NCBI GenBank assembly: GCA_023402175.1
Contig: JAEXCN010000099.1
Coordinates: 1 to 64,000, forward strand
DNA: 64,000 nt
DNA from: Pseudomonadota bacterium
GTDB lineage: Bacteria; Myxococcota_A; Polyangia; Polyangiales; Polyangiaceae
Direction of reading: 5' to 3'
A program made the position numbers and the translations under genes. Every line of letters begins with the position of its first letter. Within the stretch, counting starts at the first letter, position 1. The notes below the pieces were generated by a model. That model saw only the letters and a list, made by a program, of their open reading frames with translations. It did not search any database and was not told the origin of the DNA. Below are positions 19,751-28,844 of the stretch, one piece after another.

Positions 19751-20053
19751 CGACGCTCCACGCGAGACCGTCGGCCCGATGTATTTCACGCGACGCGGTC
19801 CTAGCGACGGCAACCCGGCGCGATGCCGGAGCGGCACTCGCCGCGAGGGGCGATGTCGCGATCGGAGCATCCCTCGCCGCACGGGCGCGGCTCGTGATCG
19901 CGAGCCGAGCACGATCGGCGTGCGCGCGCGACACATGGCTCGCATCGCCGCTCGGCGGCCTTTCGCATCGTGATGCGTTCGGATTCGATGCAGCGTTCCC
20001 GACCCGTGGGCTGGTTCGACGCTCTTGTCACCCGGCGCTAGTTTGTGAGCTCG
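19751..20053. other. No gene recognised
   Basis: 303 bp between two rightward genes. Nothing beyond short frames. The end must carry the promoter or RBS of the lectin-like gene. Confidence 0.4.
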
Positions 20054-21298
20054 ATGCGAGCGCGCACTCTTTCCCTGTGCCTGGTGCTCCTCGGAAACGC
20101 CGCGCTCGCGCCCGCGTGCGCGCAGGGAGCGCCAGATTCGGCGACGGACGTCTCCGCGACGAGCGCAGGCGACGACAGTGGCTCGCCGACGTGTGTCGGA
20201 TGCCCGGACGGCTACGTCTGCTCGAACGGGCGATGCGTCTCGGCGACGAGTGATGCAGACCACGACGGCTTTGCCGTGAAGGACGACTGCAACGACGGCG
20301 ACCCGAACGTCCACCCTGGCGCGCAGGAGGTCTGCAACGGCAAGGACGACAACTGCGACGGGAAGATCGACGAAGGCTTCGACGCCGACGGAGACGGCTG
20401 GGTGTCGTGTGCAATCGGAGCCAAGAACGCCGACTGCGACGACACGGATCCGGCCATCAATCCCGGCGCGCAGGAAGTCTGCAACGGCAAGGACGACAAC
20501 TGCGACGGGAAGATCGACGAAGGCTTCGACAAGGACAACGACGGCTTCTACACGTGCGCGCGAAGCGGCCTTCCCGCCGATTGCGACGACACCGATCCGA
20601 TGATCAAGCCGAGCGCGTCGGAGATCTGCAACGGCAAGGACGACGATTGCGACGGCAAGATCGACGAGCTGCCCGCGACGCTCGCCGGCTCGCTCACCGC
20701 ACCCATCGATCCTCACTGGGCGCTCGCCGGCTCCGCGACTTTCAGCAAGGGCTGGGTACTGCTCACTCCCGAGGAGACCTATAGGGCCGGCGCGCTGTGG
20801 TGGAGCGCGAGCTACCTGTTCGACACGTTCGATGCGAGCGGCACGTTCTGGATGGCGAGCCGGAGCGACTGCTCCGATGGGATCACGTTCGCGTTCGTTC
20901 CAGGCATGAACGTCGGCGCCACCGGAGAAGCGGGCTACGGCTACGGCGTGAAGGGCCTCGGCGGCTATGCCGTCGCGATCGACACGTTCTCGAATCCGGG
21001 CGAGCCACCAGCGCCGTTCCTCGCTGTGGTCGACGCTCAGACCGGGACGCATCTCATCCGTCAGGCTGTCCCGGAGGTGAGGAACGCGCAGGACCATCAG
21101 CTTCGCGTGAAGCTCGATGCGGGCAAGATCAGCGTCTGGCTGGATTCCGTCGGCTACATCTTCGATTTCCCGCTGCCGTCGTACACGCCGTTCAGCGGGC
21201 ACTGGGGGTTCACGGCCGGCACGGGCGGGCTCACCTGCCCGCAATGGGTCCGGAACGTGACGATGAGCTTCCCGAACGGGCAGGGCTGCGTGCCGTGA
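20054..21298 (+). CDS. Lipoprotein with metal-binding repeats and L-type lectin-like domain
   Basis: The protein is 414 aa. The signal ends LAPACAQG, a plausible lipobox. Three Asp/Cys repeats follow at about residues 65-210 (DADGDGWVSC, CNGKDDNCDGKIDEGFD), matching the putative metal-binding motif frequent in myxobacterial surface proteins. The C-terminal half resembles a legume-type lectin fold (DGITFAFVPG, GGYAVAIDTFSN, and a closing strand with WGFTAGTG). It is probably a calcium-dependent surface carbohydrate-binding protein. GTG at 20045 is an alternative start. Confidence 0.8.
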   Translation: MRARTLSLCLVLLGNAALAPACAQGAPDSATDVSATSAGDDSGSPTCVGCPDGYVCSNGRCVSATSDADHDGFAVKDDCNDGDPNVHPGAQEVCNGKDDNCDGKIDEGFDADGDGWVSCAIGAKNADCDDTDPAINPGAQEVCNGKDDNCDGKIDEGFDKDNDGFYTCARSGLPADCDDTDPMIKPSASEICNGKDDDCDGKIDELPATLAGSLTAPIDPHWALAGSATFSKGWVLLTPEETYRAGALWWSASYLFDTFDASGTFWMASRSDCSDGITFAFVPGMNVGATGEAGYGYGVKGLGGYAVAIDTFSNPGEPPAPFLAVVDAQTGTHLIRQAVPEVRNAQDHQLRVKLDAGKISVWLDSVGYIFDFPLPSYTPFSGHWGFTAGTGGLTCPQWVRNVTMSFPNGQGCVP

Positions 21299-21313
21299 GC
21301 GCAAGCGTCGAGG

Positions 21314-22321
21314 GTGTACTTCGATAGTGGGCCACGGCCGGCGTTCGAAGTATCATTCGTCGAATCCGTGGATCCGAAGCAGCAAAGACCGCCGGTTCCT
21401 CCGCCGGTGGTGATCGCCGAAAAGCCGGATCGTGAAGCCCGTGACGACACCGGGCGCACGACGATCCCGGACATCGAGGCGTTCAGCACGCTCCCGAAGA
21501 GCTCGGACCGCGCGTGCCTCGTCGTCATCTACGGGCCGGAGCTCGGAAAACGAGCCGCCCTCGGTCACGGCACGTTCGAGATCGGCCGCTCGACGCGGTC
21601 CGACCTTCCCATCGATCAGGAGAGCATCAGCCGCCATCACGCGCGGATCACGTTCGACGGCGGGGGCCACGTCATCGAGGACCTGGGCTCCACGAACGGC
21701 ACGTTCATCAACGATCAGGTCACGAAGAGGAGCGCGCTCCGGGACGGTGACCAGGTGAAGATCGGTCGCTCGATCCTGAAGTACATGTCGGGCGACAACA
21801 TCGAGGCGAACTACCACGAGGAGATCTACCGGCTGATGACGATGGATGCGCTCACGCAGACGCACAATCGCCGGTACTTCAACGAGGCCCTCGAGCGCGA
21901 GTACCAGCGCAGCTTGCGCTACCGGCGCGCCTTGTCGCTCGTGCTCTTCGACATCGATCACTTCAAGCAGATCAACGACACCTACGGGCACGTGGCCGGA
22001 GACAGCGTCCTCCGGCAGCTCTCACGCGTGGTGAAGCCGCGACTCCGGCAGCAGGACGTCCTCGCACGGGTCGGCGGCGAAGAGTTCGCGATCCTCCTCC
22101 CCGAGGTCGAGCCCGCGGGCGCGAATGTGGCCGCAGAGAAGGTGCGCCGCCTCGTCGAAAGCGCTCGCTTCCTCGTCGAGGACAAGGAGTTCGGCTGCAC
22201 CGTCAGCGCGGGCATCGCAGCGTTCGATGCGCGAATGCCGACGCCTCAGGCGCTCTACGAAGCCGCGGACAAGAACCTCTACGAAGCAAAGCGCGGCGGA
22301 CGCAATCGCGTCGTCGGCTGA
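21314..22321 (+). CDS. FHA-domain diguanylate cyclase (GGDEF)
   Basis: The protein is about 335 aa. An N-terminal Pro-rich region leads to an FHA domain (FEIGRSTRSDLPIDQESISRHHARI, DLGSTNGTFIN), which binds phosphothreonine. A GGDEF domain follows with FDIDHFKQINDTYGH and the active-site GGEEF at about residues 254-258. RQQD lies five residues before GGEEF, the standard inhibitory I-site, so feedback by c-di-GMP is expected. It links Ser/Thr kinase signalling to c-di-GMP. The start is uncertain: GTG 21314 or GTG 21368. Confidence 0.9.
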   Translation: MYFDSGPRPAFEVSFVESVDPKQQRPPVPPPVVIAEKPDREARDDTGRTTIPDIEAFSTLPKSSDRACLVVIYGPELGKRAALGHGTFEIGRSTRSDLPIDQESISRHHARITFDGGGHVIEDLGSTNGTFINDQVTKRSALRDGDQVKIGRSILKYMSGDNIEANYHEEIYRLMTMDALTQTHNRRYFNEALEREYQRSLRYRRALSLVLFDIDHFKQINDTYGHVAGDSVLRQLSRVVKPRLRQQDVLARVGGEEFAILLPEVEPAGANVAAEKVRRLVESARFLVEDKEFGCTVSAGIAAFDARMPTPQALYEAADKNLYEAKRGGRNRVVG

Positions 22322-22366
22322 ACGCGCTCGTCACCGAGGTGCGTTCGACATGAGGAACGTCTCGCT

Positions 22367-23662
22367 CTAGTCGCTCGCGTCGCCGGCGTCGTCTGTGCCT
22401 GCGTCGCCCGCGTCGCCCGCATCGGCGCCAGTGCCTGCATCGCCGGCGTCGGTGGTGCCGCCGTCGTTCGACGTCGTCGGAGTCTCGAGGACGCCGCAGC
22501 CGCCGCACTCGCGGATCTCCGCTCCGCGCGCGATCCAGATGCGGATCTTCTCACGCTCCTGGAAATCGAGCGGCGTGTAGAAGTACGCCGTCGGGTTCGG
22601 ATTGGCAGGCGAAGGCGGGGGAAGGACGTACGTCGACGGCGTGTACGGGTACGGCATCTCGCGCCCGAGCACGTAGTCGCTCAGGATCGCGCGCTCGATG
22701 TCGTCGGGATTCGTTCGCGCGGGGGCGAGCGGCGTGTACGACGACGCTGGAGCGGGGATCGACGGAGCGCCAGCGGGCGGCGTACACGCGACCGGGGGCA
22801 TTGGCCCGGCATCGACGACCGGCTGCGGAGCGAGCTCCATCTTGTACATGAGCCAGCTCGACCCCGGATCGCCCGGCTTGATGATCTCCATGTTCACGCC
22901 GAAGAGAGACGGCGCCGGCTCGGGAGACGTCGCGCGTGGCCCGGTGTTCGCGCCCTGGGCGACGCGCCCGCGCGCTGTCACGCGAACGCCGTCGGCGCTC
23001 GCGAGGATCAGGCTCGACGCGGCCCTCTCGGACGCTCCGTGACAGGTCGGATCGCTGCACTTCAGCGTGAAGATCGGAAGGACGTCCGCGCAGAAGTCCA
23101 CTGCGGGCTCGATCTGCGCCCGTTGCGTGGGCGGACCGGCGCGGAAGACGAATTCGCGCGTCTGCTGCGGATAGAGCGTCGCCCGATCGATCGCACGGAA
23201 CCCGCCGATGTCGCTTCGCGGATCGGACGGAATCAGCAGCACCAGCTTGTACGACTGGTCCGGCGTGAGCCACGACTTGCCGGGGCCGTCGGGGCCCACG
23301 ATCGTGACGGTGCGCGCGACCGGATCGTAGAGCGTCCTGAGCGCGAGATTCGGCAGCGGCGTGTTCGTGCTGTCGACGATGACGTACGACTGACGCGTGA
23401 TCGTCGACGGAAGCAGATAGCGATCGAAGGCGAGCTGGATGACGCCGTCGGCCGGCACGACGCCACCGTTCGCGTCGATGTTGTTGCCGACGATCGTGAT
23501 GGCGGGACCGAGCGTCTTCCGGTCGTGCTGCGTCCCCTCGATGTCACATGCGAAGGCTGCCGCTGCGACCGCGAGCGCAGCGACGACAGCGGCGCGACGA
23601 CGCGTGAAGAACGGGCGTGGGCGACCAGGCTGGGGCGCGAGCTTCGTCTCGGGCCGGCTCAG
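22367..23662 (-). CDS. Lipoprotein with CX4CH c-type haem-like motif
   Basis: The protein is about 431 aa. An Arg-rich start is followed by a hydrophobic run ending AAAFAC (lipobox). The middle has LKCSDPTCHG, a CX4CH motif that could bind haem c and recurs in myxobacterial Ig-like/cytochrome lipoproteins. The N-terminal part looks Ig-like (GGVVPADGVIQLAFDRYLLP). The tail is an Asp/Ala/Gly repeat. No ATG, GTG or TTG fits; a CTG at 23662 overlaps the previous stop (CTGA). It belongs to the leftward cluster with the 13-haem protein. Confidence 0.65.
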   Translation of the reverse strand: MSRPETKLAPQPGRPRPFFTRRRAAVVAALAVAAAAFACDIEGTQHDRKTLGPAITIVGNNIDANGGVVPADGVIQLAFDRYLLPSTITRQSYVIVDSTNTPLPNLALRTLYDPVARTVTIVGPDGPGKSWLTPDQSYKLVLLIPSDPRSDIGGFRAIDRATLYPQQTREFVFRAGPPTQRAQIEPAVDFCADVLPIFTLKCSDPTCHGASERAASSLILASADGVRVTARGRVAQGANTGPRATSPEPAPSLFGVNMEIIKPGDPGSSWLMYKMELAPQPVVDAGPMPPVACTPPAGAPSIPAPASSYTPLAPARTNPDDIERAILSDYVLGREMPYPYTPSTYVLPPPSPANPNPTAYFYTPLDFQEREKIRIWIARGAEIRECGGCGVLETPTTSNDGGTTDAGDAGTGADAGDAGDAGTDDAGDASD

Positions 23663-23913
23663 CTCTCGGCGTACATCACGAGCTGCTCCTTCATCACCTG
23701 GTCGTTCACGCCCGTGCGGACATGGTCCTTCAGGACATCGGCCAGGGTGATCAGCAGATCGTCGACACCCTTGTCCTCGATCAGCTTCTGAAGAAGCGCC
23801 TTCGCCTCGCGGCTGTCGTCGCCCCGGAGGAATTGCCGCACCTGATCGAGCGAGATCTCCCCCTGAAAGTCCACGTAGATGTTGTCCAAGAGGTATCGGA
23901 CGAGCTCTTTCAT
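23659..23913 (-). CDS. Small acidic helical protein, 84 aa
   Basis: It starts MKELVRYLLDNIYVDFQGEISLDQVRQFLRGDD and is entirely helical with no signal peptide or cysteine, so it should be cytoplasmic. GG-rich sequence with GAGGAG precedes the ATG at 23913. The frame is open upstream without a better start. I do not recognise a family. Its stop overlaps the CTG start proposed for the downstream lipoprotein. Confidence 0.68.
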   Translation of the reverse strand: MKELVRYLLDNIYVDFQGEISLDQVRQFLRGDDSREAKALLQKLIEDKGVDDLLITLADVLKDHVRTGVNDQVMKEQLVMYAES

Positions 23914-24126
23914 GGGGGGTCTCCTCAGGCAAAGGGCGGCAGGTGCCGATCGAGCAGCCCATATAGCCACCGTAGGCATTATCGCACAACCCAAAACATG
24001 AGGATTGCGTGGCAATTCCCGCTCCGGAGCCGCCTTTCCAGCAGTTTGAGCAGACTTCTCGGCTCATTCCGCGCGCTCCGGCCAGGCGTCGCAATGCGTT
24101 TCGTCCCGCCTCCCGCCAAGGTTGCC

Positions 24127-25572
24127 TCATTGGCACCTCTGGAGCACGGACGCCCCCGGATCGTGGCAGACGTAACAGGGGCGGGGATTACGACGGAGCT
24201 GGGCTGCGCAGCCGCCGGCGAACCCGCCGCTGTGCGGATTGAAGCCGCCCCCGATGCCCTGGCCGCCGTGGCAGATGACGCAGTCGCGCTCGATGTGACA
24301 GCTCACGCAAGCGTTCAGGTTCCGCATCGCCTCGAAGGCGTGATGCCCCGGCCGGCGCGGCGCATCGCTCCACTCCTGCTTCGGCGGGTGGAAGCGGCCC
24401 GCCTCGCGCGCGGCGGTCGGCCCGCTCATCGAGACGCCGAGGCGTTGGTGGCAGTCGAGACAGAAGCTCTGCTCGCGGTGGCAGCTCGTGCAGCGCTGCG
24501 TCGCGAGCCGGCCTTCGACGGCATGCATGTTCAGATAGTCGGCCGGATGGATGCTCCGGGGCCGGACGCGTCCGTCGTGGCAGCCCGTGCAGTATTCCTC
24601 CTTGTGGCAGTTCGCGCAGAACTGCGAGTCGTTCGCGGCGACGTACTTGTGCCGCTGGATGAAGTCCGGCGCGTGCTGCGCGTTGTGGAGCCAGCGCGGC
24701 GGGTTCAACACGCCGCTCGCGAACGTGGTCTTGAGCCGGCCGCCTTCGGTCGCGCCGCCCTTCACGTGGCAGACGTCGCAAGCGCTCTTCGCATCGCCGC
24801 GTGACGCAGAGTCCGGGTGCTGGTGGCATCCGAAGCAGCCGCGCATTCGGGGCATCTGATCGCGCGTCGCGAGCTCGAGCTCCTGCACGTCACCGTGGCA
24901 CTGCTGGCAGTTGATGTTCCGCGCCGCGTGCTTCTGGTGATTGAACACCATGTTCGGCGTCGGGATGTGGAACTTGGCGACGCGATTGCCGTCCCCGGGT
25001 TGGTACCCGACGTGACAGAAGCTGCACTTGCCGGACTCATCGTCGCCCGCCTGGACGGCGTTCAGGTTCGAGTGATCGGTCCCGTGACAGCCGTCGCAGA
25101 GCGTCGGCTTCGGCAGGAGCACGTCATTGACCGACTGGCTCGTGAGGGCTGCCGAGTGGCAGCTCTTGCACTCGAGCTTCTGCTCGACGACGTGGAACTT
25201 GTGATTGAAGCGGATCGTCAGCTTCTGCGGCGGGAAGATCGCCGCCGACGGTCCGGTGTCTTGCTCGAACGCGCCCGGCGGAAGCCATTTGAGCGGGACG
25301 CGCGCGTTGCTCGCGAGAGGCGCGAGCCCCGACGAGAGCTTCGCCTGCGCGACGGGTGACGAGTGCGCCGGACCGGCGGGCCCGGGCTCTTCCTGCGGGA
25401 CGACCGAGGCGGAAGGTGCTGCCTCCGTCGTCGGCGGCGGCGCGGGCGTCTCCTGCGCGAACGCCGTCCCGATCGCGCCGAGGATGACGACGACGAGGAC
25501 GATGAGAGCGCCGAGGCCTCGGCGCGCCTCCGTCTCCTCCGTCCTCTCGATGTCGCTCGCTGCCGGGTTCAT
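24127..25572 (-). CDS. Multihaem c-type cytochrome with 13 CXXCH motifs
   Basis: The protein is 481 aa. One N-terminal hydrophobic segment (LIVLVVVILGAIGTAFA) acts as a signal or anchor, so the haem domain is periplasmic. I count 13 CXXCH sites, from CKSCHS to CYVCHD, spaced like the DmsE/MtrA-type decahaem family but with more haems. Its role should be electron transfer. The beta-barrel gene lies 10 bp upstream on the same strand, the arrangement of porin-cytochrome conduits that pass electrons through the outer membrane. Confidence 0.9.
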   Translation of the reverse strand: MNPAASDIERTEETEARRGLGALIVLVVVILGAIGTAFAQETPAPPPTTEAAPSASVVPQEEPGPAGPAHSSPVAQAKLSSGLAPLASNARVPLKWLPPGAFEQDTGPSAAIFPPQKLTIRFNHKFHVVEQKLECKSCHSAALTSQSVNDVLLPKPTLCDGCHGTDHSNLNAVQAGDDESGKCSFCHVGYQPGDGNRVAKFHIPTPNMVFNHQKHAARNINCQQCHGDVQELELATRDQMPRMRGCFGCHQHPDSASRGDAKSACDVCHVKGGATEGGRLKTTFASGVLNPPRWLHNAQHAPDFIQRHKYVAANDSQFCANCHKEEYCTGCHDGRVRPRSIHPADYLNMHAVEGRLATQRCTSCHREQSFCLDCHQRLGVSMSGPTAAREAGRFHPPKQEWSDAPRRPGHHAFEAMRNLNACVSCHIERDCVICHGGQGIGGGFNPHSGGFAGGCAAQLRRNPRPCYVCHDPGASVLQRCQ

Positions 25573-25582
25573 GTCCTGCTTC

Positions 25583-27205
25583 TCACTTCGAAAGGGCGAT
25601 GGTGAGCCAGACCATTGCGCGGAAGCGCTGCCCGGCGATGCGGTTCATGTCGTGCTGGAAGTCCGCCAGCACCATCGAGCGGGGAAACATCTTGTATCCC
25701 GCGCCGAGGACGTAGCCGAAGTTGGTCGCGTCGCGATCCGGACGGAGCTTGTCGTTCCACTGCCACACGCCCGTGCGCGCCTGGAGGACGTAGCGCGTCT
25801 CGAGCGTGCGCTCTCCGTAGAGATCGAGCCCGACGCGGTCGCCGGTGTGATGGAGGTCGGCGGCACCACGCGCGCCGATGAAGCCCTCGCCGATGCGGTA
25901 GCGACCGGCGAGGTTCGCGCCTCCCATCGCATCGATCCCGCTCGACGGGTAGTAGTTGCCCTCGTACAGCCCGTTCGGGGACGTCTGGAACGTGAGGTCC
26001 TTCTCGGGCTCCGTCTGAACGGTGAACGCGCGCGCGCGGAGCGCTCCCGACACCGAGACGCGCGGATCCGGATCCCACGACGCGCGGAGGCCGATGTCGT
26101 TCATCGGCATCGCCATGAAGAAGTTCCAGATGGAGTCGCCGTCGAACGTCGGCCGGAAGTAGTCGTAATCGACGCTCAGCGTGAGCTTCTGCGTCGTGTA
26201 CCAGTCGAGCGAGGCGTAGATGTTCGCCATCGTCTTGACGTAGAGGTCGTACGCGAAGCCTGCCTTGATGCCGCCGATCGTCGGCAGCGAGCCGTCGACC
26301 GCGTAGCCGACGCGCTCCTGCGAGATGCGCGTCCCGTCGTACGTCGCGTTCGTGCGGATGCCATTCGTGAACTGCGAGACGTTCGACGATCCCGTGTTGT
26401 AGACGCGACGATACGTCAGTCGGCCGTGCAGCCAGGTGATGCCGGCGGACTCGAGGGCAGCTCCGATCGCGGGCGCGATGTCGTTCGGCTGGAACGACGG
26501 ATAGAGCGTCGGATCGCGCTCGTAGTCGGTTCGATCGCCGCGCCAGATGCCGTCGCGTTCGTAGCGCGACGTCGCGAACGGCAGTCCGCCGCGCTGCTCG
26601 AGCCCTCCGTACAGCTCGAGCGCGAAGTAGTACGGCGTCGTGACCTTCACCTGCCCGCCGTCGAAGGACCACCAGCCGAGCGCGTCGGTCACGTACTGCC
26701 GGCCGAGGCGGAAGCCGAGCAGGCCGTTCAAGAACCGCCGCCCCTCGATGTAGCCGTACATCAGATCGACGGGCCCGCGGGAGAACCCCGGGACGAGGCG
26801 GTCCGGACGGTTCACCGCCGTCTCTTCGGCACTGCCGCCGTAGTCGGCGTCGTATCGGAGGCGCGCGCGGAACGTCAGCGTCGGGGCGCGAGGGTCGTCG
26901 ACCTTGTCGAACAGATCGTACGCGGCGACGCCGAGCGTCGTCGTCAGTCGCCGCCGCGCGATGATGGTCTGCCCGGTGGGGCTCCGCATCTCGTAGAACT
27001 GCGCGGCGGTCTCGCTCGTGATCTCGGCATCGATGGGGCGATCGGCCGGCGGCGGCGCCTTGATCGTCGGGCCGACGGACGACGCGGTCGCGTTTCCGTT
27101 CGGTGACGTCGACGACGTGTCCTGCGCGCTCGCGGCGGCCGTCGCGAGCGTCGAGGCCGAGAGTGCCGCGCCGAGCAGGAAGAAAAGGGAAGGGCGAACA
27201 CGCAT
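25583..27205 (-). CDS. Outer-membrane beta-barrel, probable partner of the multihaem cytochrome
   Basis: The protein is 540 aa. A signal peptide (ending AAASAQ) and a Pro-rich linker precede a long run of alternating strands with many Tyr/Trp/Arg (FRARLRYDADYGG, YFALELYGGLEQRGG, LSVDYDYFRPTFDG). The C-terminal strand is VWLTIALSK. The position 10 bp before the 13-haem cytochrome gene suggests an MtrB/PioB-like porin that holds the cytochrome, which is inference from context and barrel character. The frame continues upstream to 29110 only as antisense of the kinase. Confidence 0.78.
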   Translation of the reverse strand: MRVRPSLFFLLGAALSASTLATAAASAQDTSSTSPNGNATASSVGPTIKAPPPADRPIDAEITSETAAQFYEMRSPTGQTIIARRRLTTTLGVAAYDLFDKVDDPRAPTLTFRARLRYDADYGGSAEETAVNRPDRLVPGFSRGPVDLMYGYIEGRRFLNGLLGFRLGRQYVTDALGWWSFDGGQVKVTTPYYFALELYGGLEQRGGLPFATSRYERDGIWRGDRTDYERDPTLYPSFQPNDIAPAIGAALESAGITWLHGRLTYRRVYNTGSSNVSQFTNGIRTNATYDGTRISQERVGYAVDGSLPTIGGIKAGFAYDLYVKTMANIYASLDWYTTQKLTLSVDYDYFRPTFDGDSIWNFFMAMPMNDIGLRASWDPDPRVSVSGALRARAFTVQTEPEKDLTFQTSPNGLYEGNYYPSSGIDAMGGANLAGRYRIGEGFIGARGAADLHHTGDRVGLDLYGERTLETRYVLQARTGVWQWNDKLRPDRDATNFGYVLGAGYKMFPRSMVLADFQHDMNRIAGQRFRAMVWLTIALSK

Positions 27206-27421
27206 CGCTGGAGAACGCCGCGGCGTCGTCCTGCAGCGCGGCGGGAGCATCACGAACCGCTGTGCTTGTGTCAACGTCGATCCACCGCCGAGGTGGGCTC
27301 GGCGGTGCTGGGCGATCCTCGCTCGACCGAATCCCCCACGGCAGATGCCCCGAGACCCGCGTTTTGATCGCAACTTGTTGACGCATCGCGGCTCCGGGTG
27401 GCACGCTCCATGGGCCGCGGC

Positions 27422-28840
27422 ATGACCGAGAGCGCCCAAAGATATCGCGTTGTCGAGAAGCTCGAGTCGGGCGGTATGGCCGAAGTGTTCCGCGCCGAGA
27501 GCGAGGGGCTTCAGGGCTTTCGCAAGCAGGTCGCGATCAAACGCGTTCTGCCGCACCTGAGCGAGAAGAAGCGCTTCATCGCGATGTTCCTCGACGAGGC
27601 GCGCATTTCGGCTCAGCTGACGCATTCGAACTGCGTCCAGGTCTTCGACATCGGCGTCGGCGACAGCGCGTACTTCATCGTCATGGAGTACGTCGACGGC
27701 GCGAACCTGAAGTCGATCGCCGAGTCGCTCAAGAAGCAGGGAAAGGACTTCCCGGTCGCGGCCGCCGCGTTCATCGCGCACGAGATCTGCAAAGGCCTCA
27801 GCTACGCGCACGAGCTGACGGACCAGAACGGGATGCCGCTCAACATCGTCCACCGCGACATGTCCCCGCCGAACGTCCTCGTGACGAAATACGGCGAGGT
27901 GAAGATCGTGGACTTCGGCCTGGCGAAGGCGAGCTCGCAGCTCGAGAAGAGCGAGCCCGGCATCATCAAGGGCAAGTTCTCCTATCTGTCGCCCGAGGCC
28001 GCGATGGGCCAGGAGGTCGACAAGAAGACGGACATCTTCGCGGTCGGCATCATCCTCTGGGAGCTGCTCGCAGGGCAGCGTCTGTTCCTCGGCGAGACCG
28101 ACTTCCAGACGGTGAAGAAGGTCCAGCAGGCCCAGGTGCCGCCGATCTCGCAGGTCAATCGCAAGGTTCCGCCGGAGCTCGAGCGCATCGTCAACAAGGC
28201 CCTCGCGCGCGACATGCTCCAGCGGTACGGCTCCGCGAGGGAGCTCGGTCAGGACCTCGTTCGCTTCCTCTACGCGTACGGTCAGCCGATCGGCACGTTC
28301 GACGTCGCGACCATCGTGCAGAGCACGATGCGCGAGAAGCAGCGCGTGAGGCCGCCCCAAGGCTCGATCATCGACAAGCTGATCGAGGAGGCGCTCTTCG
28401 AGTTCACCTCGCTCAAGGAAGACGGCGCGCCGTCCGAGGGCGCCATCAAGGTCGGAGCCGCCGCTCCGTTGAACCCCGGGCAGTTCGTCGATCCGACCAA
28501 CTGGGCCGAGGAGATCGCGATCCAGGAGAAGCGCCCGGTCCAGACGTTCGAGCAGATGCGCCACTCGCTGCCGGGCGAGGTGTTCGAGCAGGGGAACCTC
28601 TCCGCGCTCGAGGAGGAGCCGCTGCCGGGATCCGCTCCGCAGCCGTCGCTCTCCGTCTCGACGACGCAGCATTCGCACTCGAGCCCTCCTCCAGCGAGCT
28701 CCCAGCGCTCGGGGCGGGAGCCAGGCAAGACGGCGAAGAGCGGCGGGGCGAGCAGCGCGGCGATCGGCGTCGTGTTGTTCCTCGTCGTTGCCGCCGCCGC
28801 CGGGGCGGCCTGGTTCTCGGGGCTGATACCCCATCAATAG
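27422..28840 (+). CDS. Ser/Thr protein kinase (PknB/Hanks type) with membrane segment
   Basis: The protein is about 472 aa. The kinase domain carries the Gly-rich loop LESGGMAEVFRA, the ATP Lys in VAIKRV, catalytic HRDMSPPNVLV (about residue 143), the DFGLAKA Mg loop and the APE-equivalent SPEAAMG. A Pro/Ser linker leads to a C-terminal membrane helix (AAIGVVLFLVVAAAAGAAW), so the kinase faces the cytoplasm. ATG 27422 was chosen; 27410 and a GTG at 27398 are possible. The FGE-like lipoprotein gene starts four bases after its stop, so both are probably one transcript. Confidence 0.92.
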   Translation: MTESAQRYRVVEKLESGGMAEVFRAESEGLQGFRKQVAIKRVLPHLSEKKRFIAMFLDEARISAQLTHSNCVQVFDIGVGDSAYFIVMEYVDGANLKSIAESLKKQGKDFPVAAAAFIAHEICKGLSYAHELTDQNGMPLNIVHRDMSPPNVLVTKYGEVKIVDFGLAKASSQLEKSEPGIIKGKFSYLSPEAAMGQEVDKKTDIFAVGIILWELLAGQRLFLGETDFQTVKKVQQAQVPPISQVNRKVPPELERIVNKALARDMLQRYGSARELGQDLVRFLYAYGQPIGTFDVATIVQSTMREKQRVRPPQGSIIDKLIEEALFEFTSLKEDGAPSEGAIKVGAAAPLNPGQFVDPTNWAEEIAIQEKRPVQTFEQMRHSLPGEVFEQGNLSALEEEPLPGSAPQPSLSVSTTQHSHSSPPPASSQRSGREPGKTAKSGGASSAAIGVVLFLVVAAAAGAAWFSGLIPHQ

Positions 28841-28844
28841 TTGA

